A DNA stretch of 64,000 bases, taken from NCBI GenBank assembly GCA_021234155.1, contig JAJEKV010000033.1:15137422-15201421 (forward strand), read 5' to 3'. Within the stretch, counting starts at the first letter, position 1; every line of letters starts with the position of its first letter. A model generated the notes under the pieces. That model was not told where the DNA came from, searched no databases, and saw only the letters and a program-made list of their open reading frames with translations. Made by a program: the position numbers and the translations under genes. Positions 48,556 to 58,965 of the stretch are shown here, one piece after another. The stretch comes from Isoetes taiwanensis. Its lineage: Eukaryota; Streptophyta; Lycopodiopsida; Isoetales; Isoetaceae.

Positions 48556-48693
48556 GTGAGTTTACTTTGCTCTATCCGTGTTTCTCGACTCGCGAGTCGA
48601 GAAAACTCGTTTCCTTTCAATACCTTTTCTTTTCATTCTCGACTCGCGAGTCGAGAAAACTCGTTTCCTTTCTGACAGATGTCATCATTTCAG
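48556..48693 (+). other. Intron with two palindromes
   Basis: GTGAGT donor at 48556 and TTTCAG acceptor ending 48693 join LRLR to EFQVNDSG in frame. Two near-identical inserts of the palindrome plus AAACTCGTTTCCTTTC occupy it. Confidence 0.6.
48581..48657. repeat. Palindromic motif family, group 3 (intronic)
   Basis: 48581-48604 is a perfect 24-bp palindrome around TCGACTCGCGAGTCGA, and 48636-48657 is a perfect 22-bp one. Both are followed by AACTCGTTTCCTTTC, so a unit of about 55 bp is duplicated. Confidence 0.95.
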
Positions 48694-49540
48694 GGAATTC
48701 CAGGTCAACGACTCCGGATCATTGTCATTGGGCAGCGGTTCACGTCGCGAGGAGGAGAATGAAAAGGACAAAGACAATCCAGAGCAAGACACTGCTCACA
48801 GCCAGAAAGGACCTGAAATGATAATGATCCCGCATTTGGATCCCGATGAACCGGATATATGGTCAGAGTCAAACTCCAACGGGATCCAAATTGGTCCCGC
48901 CAAGCTTGTAATATTTGACGTCAATGGAGTATTAGCTGCAGTATACCACGATAAAGACGTCCCCGAGATTAACACCTCGCAGATCCCGACCAGAACGGAG
49001 CATAAAATAGTGTATCCGAGGCCTAGAGCTAAGGAAATTATTGAATGGTGCATTGAACGGGGATTCGAAGTGGGCATATGGTCTTGTATGGCAAAGAAAA
49101 ATATTGTCAATGTTCTTGGTGTTCTCGGCATTTCAGTTTTGAAGTTCAAGTTCGTTTGGGGAAGCGAAAGGGTCGAGCATGTGTCGGACCTTGATCCAGC
49201 CATCACAAAGGGGAAGCCTATAATGGTGAAAAGGCTGGACAGGGTTTATGAGCAATTCCAGGACTATGGCAAACACAACACGCTGATCATAGACGACTCC
49301 GCCTACAAGTGCTATCATAACGCGCAAAATACAATCATTGCTAAGCCATATCGACCTGAAGAATATGAGACGGATAGGTGGTTGTCCTTCTGATCAGGTC
49401 CCGCCTTGGCGTAATCCCGCTTTGCCATTCTTGTCGCCGATGTGCTTTCGAACTATCCGAGCCTCACGGAACCCGATCCAAAGAGCAAGGCGATCATGAA
49501 AGCTATGGACGACAAATATTTTGGTGAACAAGAAGAGTGA
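48694..49540 (+). pseudogene. FCP1/NLI-interacting-factor-type HAD phosphatase-like protein (3' exon)
   Basis: FCP1-type HAD enzymes dephosphorylate phospho-serine, classically on RNA polymerase II tails. After a charged linker (GSRREEENEKDKDNPEQD) the domain starts with AKLVIFDVNGVLAAVYHD: motif I reads DVNGVL, so the second Asp of the usual DxDGTL is Asn. Next come YPRPRAKEIIEWCIERGFEV, GIWSCMAKKN (motif II-like) and LIIDDSAYKC with a following AKPYRPEEYE (motif III and cap). The frame stops at 49393; a small shift restores DVLSNYPSLTEPDPKSKAIM and a stop at 49540. Plant relatives with DLNGVL exist, so Asn may be a family trait. It lies near the right end of the TIR element and could be a captured host gene or an element gene. 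Confidence 0.7.
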
Positions 49541-49629
49541 CCTCTGCTTTCAGATAGTCAAATTGTGTGAATATTGTAAACAAACGTGAACACATGTATT
49601 GAACATTTTGTAATGAATATACTTGTATA

Positions 49630-49935
49630 TTGAGTTTTCGCTGCCTTTCTCGACTCACGAGTCGAGAAAGGCATGCTTGTCCTGTTCATGAGACCATTTG
49701 TATGTTTGATTGTGTGACTGGATGCAGCCACAAACTATTATGATAATGCTTGTACATTCGTTTGGCCTTTTCGACTCGCGAAGTCGAGAAAGGCACTTGT
49801 TTATCTCGTTGATCGAAACCATTTGTATGCTTCCGTGTGTGATTGGATGCAACCATATTCTAATGAGAATGGTTGTACTTTCACTTTTATGGGCCTTTTC
49901 GACTCGCGAGTCGAGAAAGACACTACTTCACGCCA
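49630..49935. repeat. Three 120-130 bp tandem units, each with a palindrome (group 4)
   Basis: Units contain TTTGTATG, GTGATTGGATGCAACCA and TGAGAATGNTTGTAC-like words plus the palindrome at 49643-49672, 49765-49794 and 49893-49920. Here the stem extends to GCCTTTCTCGACT against its complement, up to 14 bp per arm. The array follows the FCP1 stop codon and would lie in its 3' UTR. Confidence 0.85.
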
Positions 49936-49940
49936 TTGGA

Positions 49941-50810
49941 TGCGGTTGTATGGAATGAATGTCCTCCATTGTAATTTGATTTCAACATTCTTTTCTTCGT
50001 TTTTGACTAATGGCACCGTAATTGTTAATCATACTCTCCTTGCTCCGGTGGTTCAGGCACGATCCCGACACGACAGCACGGATCCCGGCCGGGCATCACA
50101 GTAGACCGCCGAGGCGGCACGCATCCCGCCAAGGCTTAAAGAAATACCAGCCAGCACGGACCGGCCACGCTTACACTCTTGCCCGCCCGGGATAAGGTTG
50201 CTCGCGAATCGTGAGAGGTTGCTCGCTACACCCGGGGATAAAGAACAGGCGAAGAACAAAGAGAAAGTCCAGAAGCTCAAAGCATCTTGCAAGCATTGCA
50301 TAACATCCCACGGAGGTTGGGGAAGGAGCATATTCGATGAAAGGTCGCGGAGGCGAAAGTGGAGAAGTCGGTGGGACAGTCGGCCGGTAGCTCCGGTGAG
50401 GCACCTCCACGTGAGGCATTCCACACTCTTCAAGTTGCCCCAAGGCTTACGGTCGGCGTGAAGAAGCCGCTTAGTTAATCCCCTAAGGTGGACCACCTAC
50501 CAAGATGATGTAATCAGAGTGACAAAGAAGACCGCCATGGTCTCTGCGTCCCGATGTAAAATACATTGTACCTATTCCATTTATTAATAAAAATTCTTTT
50601 TCAACTAGTTCTTTGGTTTCAATCTTTAATGAATTTCCTTTGTTTCAGTTGCATTGTTCTTGTTCTCGACTCGCTAACTGGGGAAAAACTGCAAAGAAAA
50701 TTTGGAATGCGTAGTTTTATTCAAAAATTCAATTAAGGATAGTTTTGGATCGAGGTGCTTCTTTTTTATGTAAATTAACAGGGTTCCGAAAAAAAATGGG
50801 AATGGAATGA
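49941..50810. other. Right inner flank of the TIR element
   Basis: GC-rich stretch 50040-50500 with open frames on both strands (147 codons minus, 50053-50496; 93 codons plus) but no recognised domain. AT-rich 50560-50650 includes ATTAATAAAAATTC, a possible polyadenylation signal. A palindrome half site lies at 50663-50675. Confidence 0.35.
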
Positions 50811-50835
50811 GTCCCACTTTAATTAAATACGACTT
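50811..50835 (-). repeat. Right terminal inverted repeat
   Basis: Exact reverse complement of 38517-38541, followed by TGCT at 50836-50839. Confidence 0.85.
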
Positions 50836-50847
50836 TGCTGCACAAAT

Positions 50848-50930
50848 CAAAGATCACTAGATAAAGAGCTAAAGGTGTACAAAGTATCAAGGATCACTAG
50901 ATAAAGAGCTAAAGGTGTACAAAGTATCAA
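50848..50930. repeat. 40-bp tandem duplication
   Basis: A unit containing GATCACTAGATAAAGAGC and GGTGTACAAAGTATCAA occurs twice with a 40-bp period, just outside the TIR element. Confidence 0.9.
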
Positions 50931-51539
50931 GCAAAACAGGAGGCATGTAAAGATGAAAATAATCACAAGTGAAGGATCTCAATGAAATAATGAGCAAGTC
51001 TACCAAAATCAGTAGTGCTCACAATCATGCATTTTGCTAATTAATTTCTATGTGTTGGACTTACCAACAATTTTCAATAAGGCTATAAATTTGCGATGGT
51101 GGTGTTTTATTGCTAAAATCTTTAGCATGGGCGTTGTTTTATTTTAAAAAAAATTGGTGGTGATCCTCAAATTCCAACTACTTCATGTAACAGTAGTGGA
51201 CATGGAAAACTTCATCTTTTGGTTCAACGATTGATTTTTGAGTGCTAAATTTTGCAATGGTTCTCGATCCAATTGCATCGTGTCAAATAGCCGATTTTAA
51301 GGTGGAAGACTTGACCTTTTCTATTAAACTTGTCCTTATGCTTCGCAATACTTGTTCTATGCGAGCACCAAAGATTTCTTCGTGGCAATTTCCATAAAAT
51401 CATGGTATCAAGCATTCTATTGTTTTGAAGTAGAAATTTTGATTGATTGTGAAAACATGACTTTGAAGTATGATTTAAGCCACTTTACCCTCCGGCCATG
51501 AAGGGCAACCCTCTGTGCGTAGCACCTTGTTTTTTGAAG
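50931..51539. other. AT-rich spacer
   Basis: No gene or repeat recognised. GGGCAACCC-like words near 51507 weakly resemble the end motif at 7692. Confidence 0.4.
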
Positions 51540-52335
51540 AACCGTGGTCATCAATATATTAAAAGAATGGTAATGTTACAAAGCAAGTGAGGAGGAAGAA
51601 GAATCGCCCCAAAGAGGCCGATACCTCGACACTCCACAACAAACTCACAAAAAAACTGCAACTCTACTGCTGTACAAATCGACCATCACCATCTACAACA
51701 CCCAAGAAGTCCCACCAAATGGCAAACTTCCGCTCTACTAATCCCCGGAACACGTAAAGCTTTGAAATAGCTTGTACCGAAGTCGAGGAATCGAGAGGTT
51801 GCAGGTCTTTGAATCCCCCCGAAAGATCCACAACCGCCCGCCTTCCAAATCAACCACACCAACCAAGCCACGACAGATGCAAGGCTTGCCGCCGCAAGAG
51901 CGCCAAGCACCGGATACACATGAAGCAAAGACCGGGCTAGTCAATCTCACCGAAATAGAGCCCCGACCCAATCCTGGCAGTACGCAAGTGAGGGCATAAA
52001 ACCAGACAATGCTCTACAGTCTCACGATGAAGGCCACAACAAGGGCAAAGATGGCTCACACCCAGCCTAAACTGACTCACAAGGACATTCACCCTGATAC
52101 AGCAGTGCACCACCTGCCACAGAAGCACCCTAACCTTCGGTGGGGGAAGTGAGCTCCATGCCCACGTCCAAACCGAGCGCCATCGAGAACCCGGAAGCTG
52201 CAGAGACCACTTGCCTGAAGGGGGCAGAGTGTCATGAATAGCCAACACCCGTTAACAAGGCCGCACAAAACAAGAAGACACAACATCCGGATGAACCTTC
52301 CAAATCTGCACCACCACATCATCCTGAGGGACTAT
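51540..52335 (-). mobile_element. LINE 3' fragment with zf-RVT domain
   Basis: The minus strand at 52248-51937 encodes AWSSLPPPKVRVLLWQVVHC and VSHLCPCCGLHRETVEHCLV, a zf-RVT module with a C-P-C-C ... H ... H-C pattern. The frame then shifts but coding-like sequence continues (FGRRAVVDLSGGFKDLQ). The 3' end near 51540 reads CTTTTAATATATTGATGACC, a typical plant L1 tail. It is 5' truncated and lacks RT. It belongs to a different family from the LINEs at 36061 and 55829. Confidence 0.8.
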
Positions 52336-53205
52336 AGGTATGTGTTGCGGAATACTCCTCGCCACTTGTTCCCAAAATCCATTATTCTATATTTTGAGAA
52401 TAATTTGCATATGTCTCCGTTCCATTTCCTCTTTCTGTTATCCGGGAGGTATATACCAAAACAAAAATGGGGTATGTGTTTGCTGTGATGTAATAATTGT
52501 CTGCAAGAAGTGGGCTAGATTGGGCACTGAACTGACATACAATAGTTTTGCATTTCATAGATGAAAAAGCACAGACCATTTTGAATGACGTAATGGATGG
52601 AGTATCAACATACAATGACAAAGACATAAAACAAGGAGATTGCATGTCCAGCCTGCAAAGTCAACTTATTTTTTACAATGCCTTAAGAGTATATTTACAA
52701 AAGATGTGCTTCCCAAACTTCTTGTATTTATAATACATGTGTTTGGACCAAAAAACTAGAGAGCTGAGACATCTTTGCAGCAAAGGTGTATGCATAGTTG
52801 CTCAAGATCTGTTATTCCTTGGAGAACTCAACAAGCCTAGTATATATAGAGAGCATTTTCATGCGATGGAGGAAAGACTAGACCGTTAAATGCCATGCCA
52901 TAGACGTAATACATAGAAAGAAAGCAATCTAATCTAAGTAGCATTAAAAAAACAAAGATGAAGAAATACTAGACTAGTAAATGTGCTAGACATCATCATT
53001 TTGCTTGCAATATTTTAACAACAATGCTCAAGCTCGAAAGGACCTTTTTTGAGTGGTTGTAGTGGATCTTGATGCGTTAGTCAATCTATCTTCGGCAATG
53101 GCATAAGAGCATAATTACAGAGGATATTCTCCCCCTAGTGTTTTTGGACCATCATGTTCTCTTCTTTAGAGCCCAACCTAATTACAAGTTTAGAGACGAA
53201 AAGAA
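52336..53205. other. Unassigned sequence
   Basis: AT-rich with short ORFs only (52548-52733 reads DEKAQTILNDVMDGVSTYN after an exon-like AG). No family recognised. Confidence 0.35.
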
Positions 53206-54498
53206 AGAAACAGAGATTCCATGGCATTTCGTAAACTTAGATAACAAGATGACACAAAAGATAACCAAACACACACGTATGCTCTGCCAGCTATCAAACA
53301 TCCTGCACAAGCTTCCACGTGTTAGTAACATGCATAAGAGTTATCCAGTAGTGTCAACATGAAGCAATGACTAACGGACTGCAAGTACACATATATGGAA
53401 TCCACCACACACACCATAGCATCTGCCAAGTAGACACACCCCGTTATATCTAGACAGTGCGTCATCTAGAACCCCCACGTTGGTGGATCCAAAGTGAGGG
53501 AGAAGCGCAAGCCTCCTAAGAACCCAGAACACTAGACTGTTGACTACGTCCATCACCGTCCCATACCGGCGATAGATTTCATCTCACCAGTACCCGGAGT
53601 TCCTAACAAGATAAGGCATGCCTATCTAATCATATGCTTGCATAAACACTCCCTTCTGATAAACACCCAGTGCTTATCTAGATCTAAATCGTGTATACAG
53701 AGTAAAGCCTTATAATACTAGACTATTGACGACCACCTAGTAGTGTCCCATACCAGTACTAAGCACCCGTCTCACTAGCAATAAGAGACCTCCTAGTGAA
53801 ACAAGTTTACCCTTGCTTCCATATAGGACAATGGTACTAGAAGAACGAAGCCCGACAGCTCCGTTAAGCACCATCGGCCTACAGCTCTTGGTTGCTACTG
53901 CAACTTGCTCGGGCGTAAGAAGGCAAGTAGCATCCCAAGCTCACTTAGCTTATACTACAGAGCTTTCAAAGGAAAGGGGTTTAGCAATTCATAGGTTATG
54001 GGTTTACGATTTAATTCTAGTTCTAGGGAACAAGTTCACACTAGTTATCATGAAGCCTCTCAGTCATGGTAATCCTTAATTACTGTACTCATTACAGTTA
54101 ACATGGCCCCGAGACCACAACCGGATTACATCCAGCTCATGACTTACCAAGATAAGGCTTCTCTGCTGCAACTCTGATTCAGCAGATCGTAACCACTTCC
54201 CCCTGTTGAATTACTCCCTTCCTTTGCAATTTGATTTCTCTGTTGGATAACCCAATCGACTGTTTGTAGTCTTCCGGCCTGTTGCTTCCTCCTGTAACCT
54301 CTGGAACAAAATCCGGCCGCCCTATTCAAGCCGCCCTTCTTCTGATGCAGCTGTCAAGCCAACGTGGCAATGCCACGTGGCAACCAACCAGCCGGTTCCA
54401 GAGCTAAATCAGCAGTGGCTGATTCCCGTCTCGCAGCTCACGCTACTGTTAGCTAGTAGTAGGTGAGCACCCCAGAAACAGAGATTCCATGGCATTTC
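53206..54498. repeat. 1.24-kb segment between 25-bp direct repeats
   Basis: The 25 bases 53206-53230 (AGAAACAGAGATTCCATGGC...) recur exactly at 54474-54498, enclosing 1243 bp. The segment contains repeated phrases such as CACTAGACTGTTGACTACG and TACTAGACTATTGACGACC, each followed by CCCATACC. There is no poly(A) or inverted terminus, so the direct repeats may be a target duplication or a recombination scar. Confidence 0.6.
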
Positions 54499-55828
54499 AA
54501 TATCCTTCCTTCCAATTTTCTTCAGTATCACATGCAAAATACTTCTCATATTTAAATAGTGTAAATGCCAACAAATAAGTATTCTAAATGGCTGAATACT
54601 TACTAAGATTGATACACGTACCAGCTTATGCAATCGTAAAGAACATATTGGCCTATTTTGCTGTATGATAAAACCTTAAACTAGCAGTTCATGATCAAAA
54701 AAATAAAGCAAGATAGAGATAAAACTAACCTGGTTGTTGGTGGATTAAAGACGGAGGTAGTCTTCTGATTTAAATTCTAACCCATTCTTGTTAGCAACAC
54801 AACCTAGAACATAATGCTTGTTAGAATTAAAAAATGAAAAATAAGGATAATATGTGAAAATCGAATAGCCGTGCTGGTTATCTTGCTGGCTCCACATAAG
54901 TTCTACAGTCCCATTTGAGCCAAGCACACTTCAACTTACCAGGAAAAATTTATGCCATGCTACTCATGTTCTAAGACATCTATCCAGTCTATGTACCTTC
55001 CGTGCCTTGCAAGAGTAGGACGTGAGCATGACCTCTCCACATTCACTTTCCAAGTGCCTACAGATCATCATTCGAAAGATTTGTTAGATACATGTCCTAG
55101 ACAAATTTACTGTGGTGGGGAATGTTCTTACAATAAAGCAGACATATTATCAGAAGATGACAAATTTTGGTCAATACGGCAGGTTATTGCTCCAATTGAT
55201 GCAACTTCACATCCTATCAACTGTTTCCATTAATTCACTTCCCCATATTGAGAATGTGTAAACAGTTGCAGAGAGGCTGTAGAAAAAATGTACGTTACCA
55301 GCGTAAGTCCTGCAACAAAATGAGCACCACCATCCAAAATGAATGCGCTCTGCATAATAAAGGTAAGAAAATCATGCTTTTAGACAATAGCACAGAGATT
55401 AGCTTGCCAGGATAAACTTGGCAAAAAGCACAAAAGCAACCTTAAAAGTGGGGCCTCGATGCCAGATGCCTTGATAGTAGTGATAGATGTTCTTTTTCGG
55501 AGAATCTTTTGGTAGAATTTCCATGGTTGGAAACACATCAAGATAATTCTATTAATAATGAAATTAATAATAAAGTAAGATTTGCTTCTCATCCTGAAAC
55601 AAGAGTTCCTATGATTATAATGCAAATGCAAAAATTTTATACTTTTTCATACAGGAGGGCGGTGAGAAGATACGGAATGGTGACCGATACATTGATAGTT
55701 CGCCTATTGCCTCCACTCCCATCATATTACCAATGTTGCTAACTGAATTTGAGGCCTGCAAAACATAAAAATATAAACAATTTGTAAAATGACAATGGAT
55801 AATATAATATTTCTTAATACAAATTAAT

Positions 55829-57770
55829 GAGAATGAGAATGAGAATGATTTTTTAGCGTCCACTGAGGCCAGTCGGCCTATGGGACCCATAAGGAGCGCA
55901 GCAAACTTATTACTGTCCGGGTTAAAAACCCCCGCCCCGAAGGGTTTTCGAGGGAAAAACCGTGGCAGTAATAAGAATGCTGTCAAACTGTACAAGTATA
56001 CATCAATGTATATATACATGTCAAGTGTGTGCCCGAGGACATAGCTGATCTCGCATGTCCATAACCTCCTGAAGGTATGATCCCAGCACCCGTACGGATG
56101 TTGTGCTCAATGTCACATGTAACGGCTGGCCAGGCCTGACCAACTCAGCATAGCGCGTCCGAATTTGATCATATGTTGGGCAACTTTGAAGGGTATGAGA
56201 TTCATCCCCAATGACTCCCATTTGGCAAAGATTGTGAGCTTGTCCTGGCGTGGCTCACCAATCCATCCGCCCGCCTCAACCAAGAAGATGATGTGCCCCG
56301 TATGCTTAATGGAAGCAATGAATCTGCGCCTTTTTATGGGCAAGTGGGTACGCAGGTAGCATTGTGGGCCTCGTTCCAATGTGGGATTTATGTGGCGCTG
56401 GTAGTGTGCTGTCTTGACATGTTCAAGGGCATTGGCATCCCAAAGCTTGCTGAGGAAGCAATCGTCAAGATATTGCCTCAAGCTATGGCGATCTGCCTCT
56501 GTTTGCACATGTATGCACCTGTGCTCCTGCACATTCCATCTAGCCAACCATTGAGCTCTCTTTTCCCTGCAGCAGGCCTTGAGGCACTGCGGCCCCATTG
56601 CCATGATATAAGCTAGTTTAGGGAGACGAGCATCGTCCATATTGACCACCTTCTGAAAATAGACAATGTGGCGATCAAGGGCCGCCCTCTGAAAAGGCAA
56701 GAATCCTGTCTCCTGTAGTAGAATTTGATATGGGACTGTGGACTTCACCCCTAGTGCTCATACTAAAAGAAGGCTTTCTGGACCTGCTCCAAGTCATTCC
56801 AAGTAGCAAGTGATACTACTAGGCCCCATACTTCTACCCCGTATAAAAGGACAGGCTCCACTAAGACCTTGAACAGGTGTGACTGATGGGCCCAATCATA
56901 CAACTCCGCTCTATGACTATTGTTTTGCATTGCATATAGTGCCTTCCAGCCTGCCGTCACTCGTAGCCGTATGGATGTGTCCCAGTGCATAGTAGAAGGA
57001 AACTCCACTCCCAAATATTTGTATGTGGATGCAACTTCCACATTCTGGCCTCGGTAACTGAAGGAGGGGACCCTCGGCTGACGTGAAGATGATATGAAAA
57101 CCACCTTAGTCTTGGCCAGGTTGACGCGCATATCAGTCGCTTGGCAGAATGTGTCTAGGGCATCGAGATGTCGTTGCATGTCTGCTGGTGTGTAAGCTAG
57201 GAGGTCCACATCATCAGCATATATTAACTGTCTGATGATCTGATAGAGAAGGTGAGCTCCATCGCCCCCATTATCAGCAAGCCAGCTCTCCAATTGATCA
57301 ATGTAAAGCCCAAACAATGTTGGGGAGAGAGGGCATCCCTGACGAACCCCGATACTACTATCAAATGGTTGGCTTGTCTGCTGCAACCGACCCGAGCATC
57401 TTTCTTATAGCCTGTACACTGCATTCTGCAAATCTACAGGAACCCCCAGCTGTTGCAGTCTTGCCCATACTTTTTCCCGAGGCATAGTGTCAAATGCCTT
57501 CGCAAAATCCACAAAGCAACAATATAGATCCTGACGGCGGTTCCTGCTGTCTTCAATCAGAGTTCGCAACATGAAGATGTGGTCAATGATTGAGTGCCGG
57601 GGTCTGAATCCTGCCTGGGTGAGGGACCGCACCTCTGCCGCCTCTGCCCAGCCCAGCTCGAGAATCCCAGCAAGCAGTTTTGCAAACACCGAACTGACCA
57701 TGATTGTTTGGTAATTGGCTGGGCAGTGTGGGTCACCTGCCTTATAGATGCAAACTGGGTGGAAGATCAA
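55829..57770 (-). mobile_element. 5'-truncated LINE with simple-repeat tail
   Basis: The minus strand carries RT and downstream ORF2 sequence, and ends in (ATTCTC)n at 55847-55829 rather than poly(A). The 5' edge lies just inside the intron donor of the oxidoreductase exon at 57772. No clear target duplication was seen. Confidence 0.85.
56021..57770 (-). pseudogene. LINE reverse transcriptase and C-terminal region
   Basis: From the 5' edge: IFHPVCIYKAGDPHCPANYQ (finger region), LTQAGFRPRHSIIDHIFMLR, LYCCFVDFAKAFDTMPREKV (motif A Asp), IGVRQGCPLSPTLFGLYIDQ (motif B), LIYADDVDLLAY (catalytic YADD), then the thumb and a long C-terminal part with GQVQ-less helical repeats and a CX2C-like GDESHTLQSCPTYD end. 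Frames 57405-57770, 56763-57386, 56113-56748 and 56021-56221 join with three frame changes. The endonuclease is lost by truncation. The catalytic residues of RT are intact. Confidence 0.85.
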
Positions 57771-58965
57771 CCTTCAACAATCCAGGTTCAAATCGGTAAT
57801 TTTCTGCAACCACCCAAATTGGAACTTTCATGCCATTTTCTTGTAGCTTATTATATGCAGACAAAGCATTCTGCACTTCAGCAATATCTGCAAGAGGATT
57901 TAATATCATTTATGATGCCATGCTAAATGTATTCAGTACCAGTTATAATGCATAATTCAACCGAACAAGTCCAACAGATGTGATGTCAAAGACATCCACC
58001 ACATCTTAGACTATTGGAGTTGGAAAAAAGACATGGTCAAAGACAACATGTTTGCTTGGTGAGATCGAGAATAAGGAACAAGCAGATCTCAGCCTCCAGA
58101 AGTCATAGACATGGCACAACAACTTATGACCTTGCTACATGTGAGCATACAATAAATTGTAATTGTTACCAATTGGATAAACTTCATTGCACACACAATT
58201 ACAAGTCTATACCTAATTAGTATGACTGATACTTAGGCAGTATTGGAAAGTGTACAAACATGACACAATAAAAAATACATTATAAGAAAAGATGATACAT
58301 ACTTTCTCCAACAGGTTTCCCTTTGCCAAAGAAAGTAATGAATGGCACATCAAAGAAAAATGTCAGCATAATAAGGCATGCGGTGGTTAAAACTCTTAAC
58401 ACAAGATTGTATCAGAACCTTGCAATACGTGCTTCCCAGACATGATTGCACGCAGAGCAATACCTATCTATCATCATAATGATGCAAATGAATTCAACTT
58501 TCTACATCATGCCATAACCACATGTCAATGATGCCTGATCCCACCTGAACTTGAGCCTGAAAGACAATATCAAACGCATGAATAGAACTATCCAATGCCT
58601 CGTGTCCACATTTTGCCTTAACATCTAGTGCATAATCTTTAAAAGATTAGTCTTGCTTGAACAGAAACCTCCTGTTGTGAAGGGACATAAAAATATCAAG
58701 AAATGTCAATGTACCTACTTATGTTATGTTAAATACCAGGCATGCCATTTATTCGACTGTCTATATAAAGATAAGAATCTAAAAGAAGATATTCTGAACT
58801 TTAAAAACTTGATGTTGATAACTAGGAGCAATGGATGCCTGTGGCCTGCTCCAGATGACCTTAAGGTTCACCAATTCCTTGAAGGTGCAATGGGGATTTC
58901 ACAATCGTGGTCTCGTTATCACCACATCGTCAATTCTCATAGCAGAAGCTCGCCTTCTGCCGCTT

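Larger units (their letters stand above)
38517..50835. mobile_element. 12.3-kb TIR DNA transposon carrying a DUF7869-like transposase and an FCP1-like gene
   Basis: The outer 25 bases (38517-38541, starting AAGTCGTATTTA) occur as an exact reverse complement at 50811-50835, and both are flanked by TGCT. Inside, a transposase-like gene reads leftward toward the left end and an FCP1-domain gene reads rightward toward the right end, with repeats and palindromes between. A 4-bp target duplication fits Sola or Academ-type elements better than hAT, MULE, CACTA or Harbinger; the superfamily is unresolved. The transposase has frameshifts, so the copy is probably not autonomous as read. Confidence 0.75.
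54835..58965 (-). pseudogene. Gfo/Idh/MocA-family oxidoreductase gene (At4g17370-like)
   Basis: These are NAD(P)-dependent oxidoreductases with an N-terminal Rossmann fold. Exons in minus order: 58965-58830 (FKELVNLKVIWSRPQAS); 58618-58545 (KCGHEALDSSIHAFDIVFQ); 57887-57772 (IAEVQNALSAYNKLQENG, then PIWVVAENYRFEPGLL); 55755-55653 (SVSNIGNMMGVEAIGELSMY); 55349-55299 (SAFILDGGAHFVAGLTL); about 55220-55060 (GCEVASIGAITCRIDQNLSS); about 54935-54835 (GSNGTVELMWSQQDNQHGYS). Exon order matches the plant protein. Introns have GT-AG borders. An exon with the conserved EKP motif is missing between exons 2 and 3, exon 1 has a stop, and exon 6 breaks after DNMSALL. A LINE fills the intron after exon 3. 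The 3' end is not found. Confidence 0.75.

Noticed and set aside
50053-50496. Minus-strand 147-codon ORF inside the TIR element
   Set aside because: GC-rich stretch open on both strands, with no domain or start context; likely chance.
42984-50675. CRISPR-like array from the repeated palindromes
   Set aside because: Spacing is irregular (tens of bases to kilobases), there are no uniform spacers or cas genes, and the context has spliceosomal introns and plant transposons.
54952-55233. Plus-strand 93-codon protein (FTFQVPTDHHSKDLLD...)
   Set aside because: It is the antisense shadow of oxidoreductase exon 6 and adjoining intron on the minus strand.
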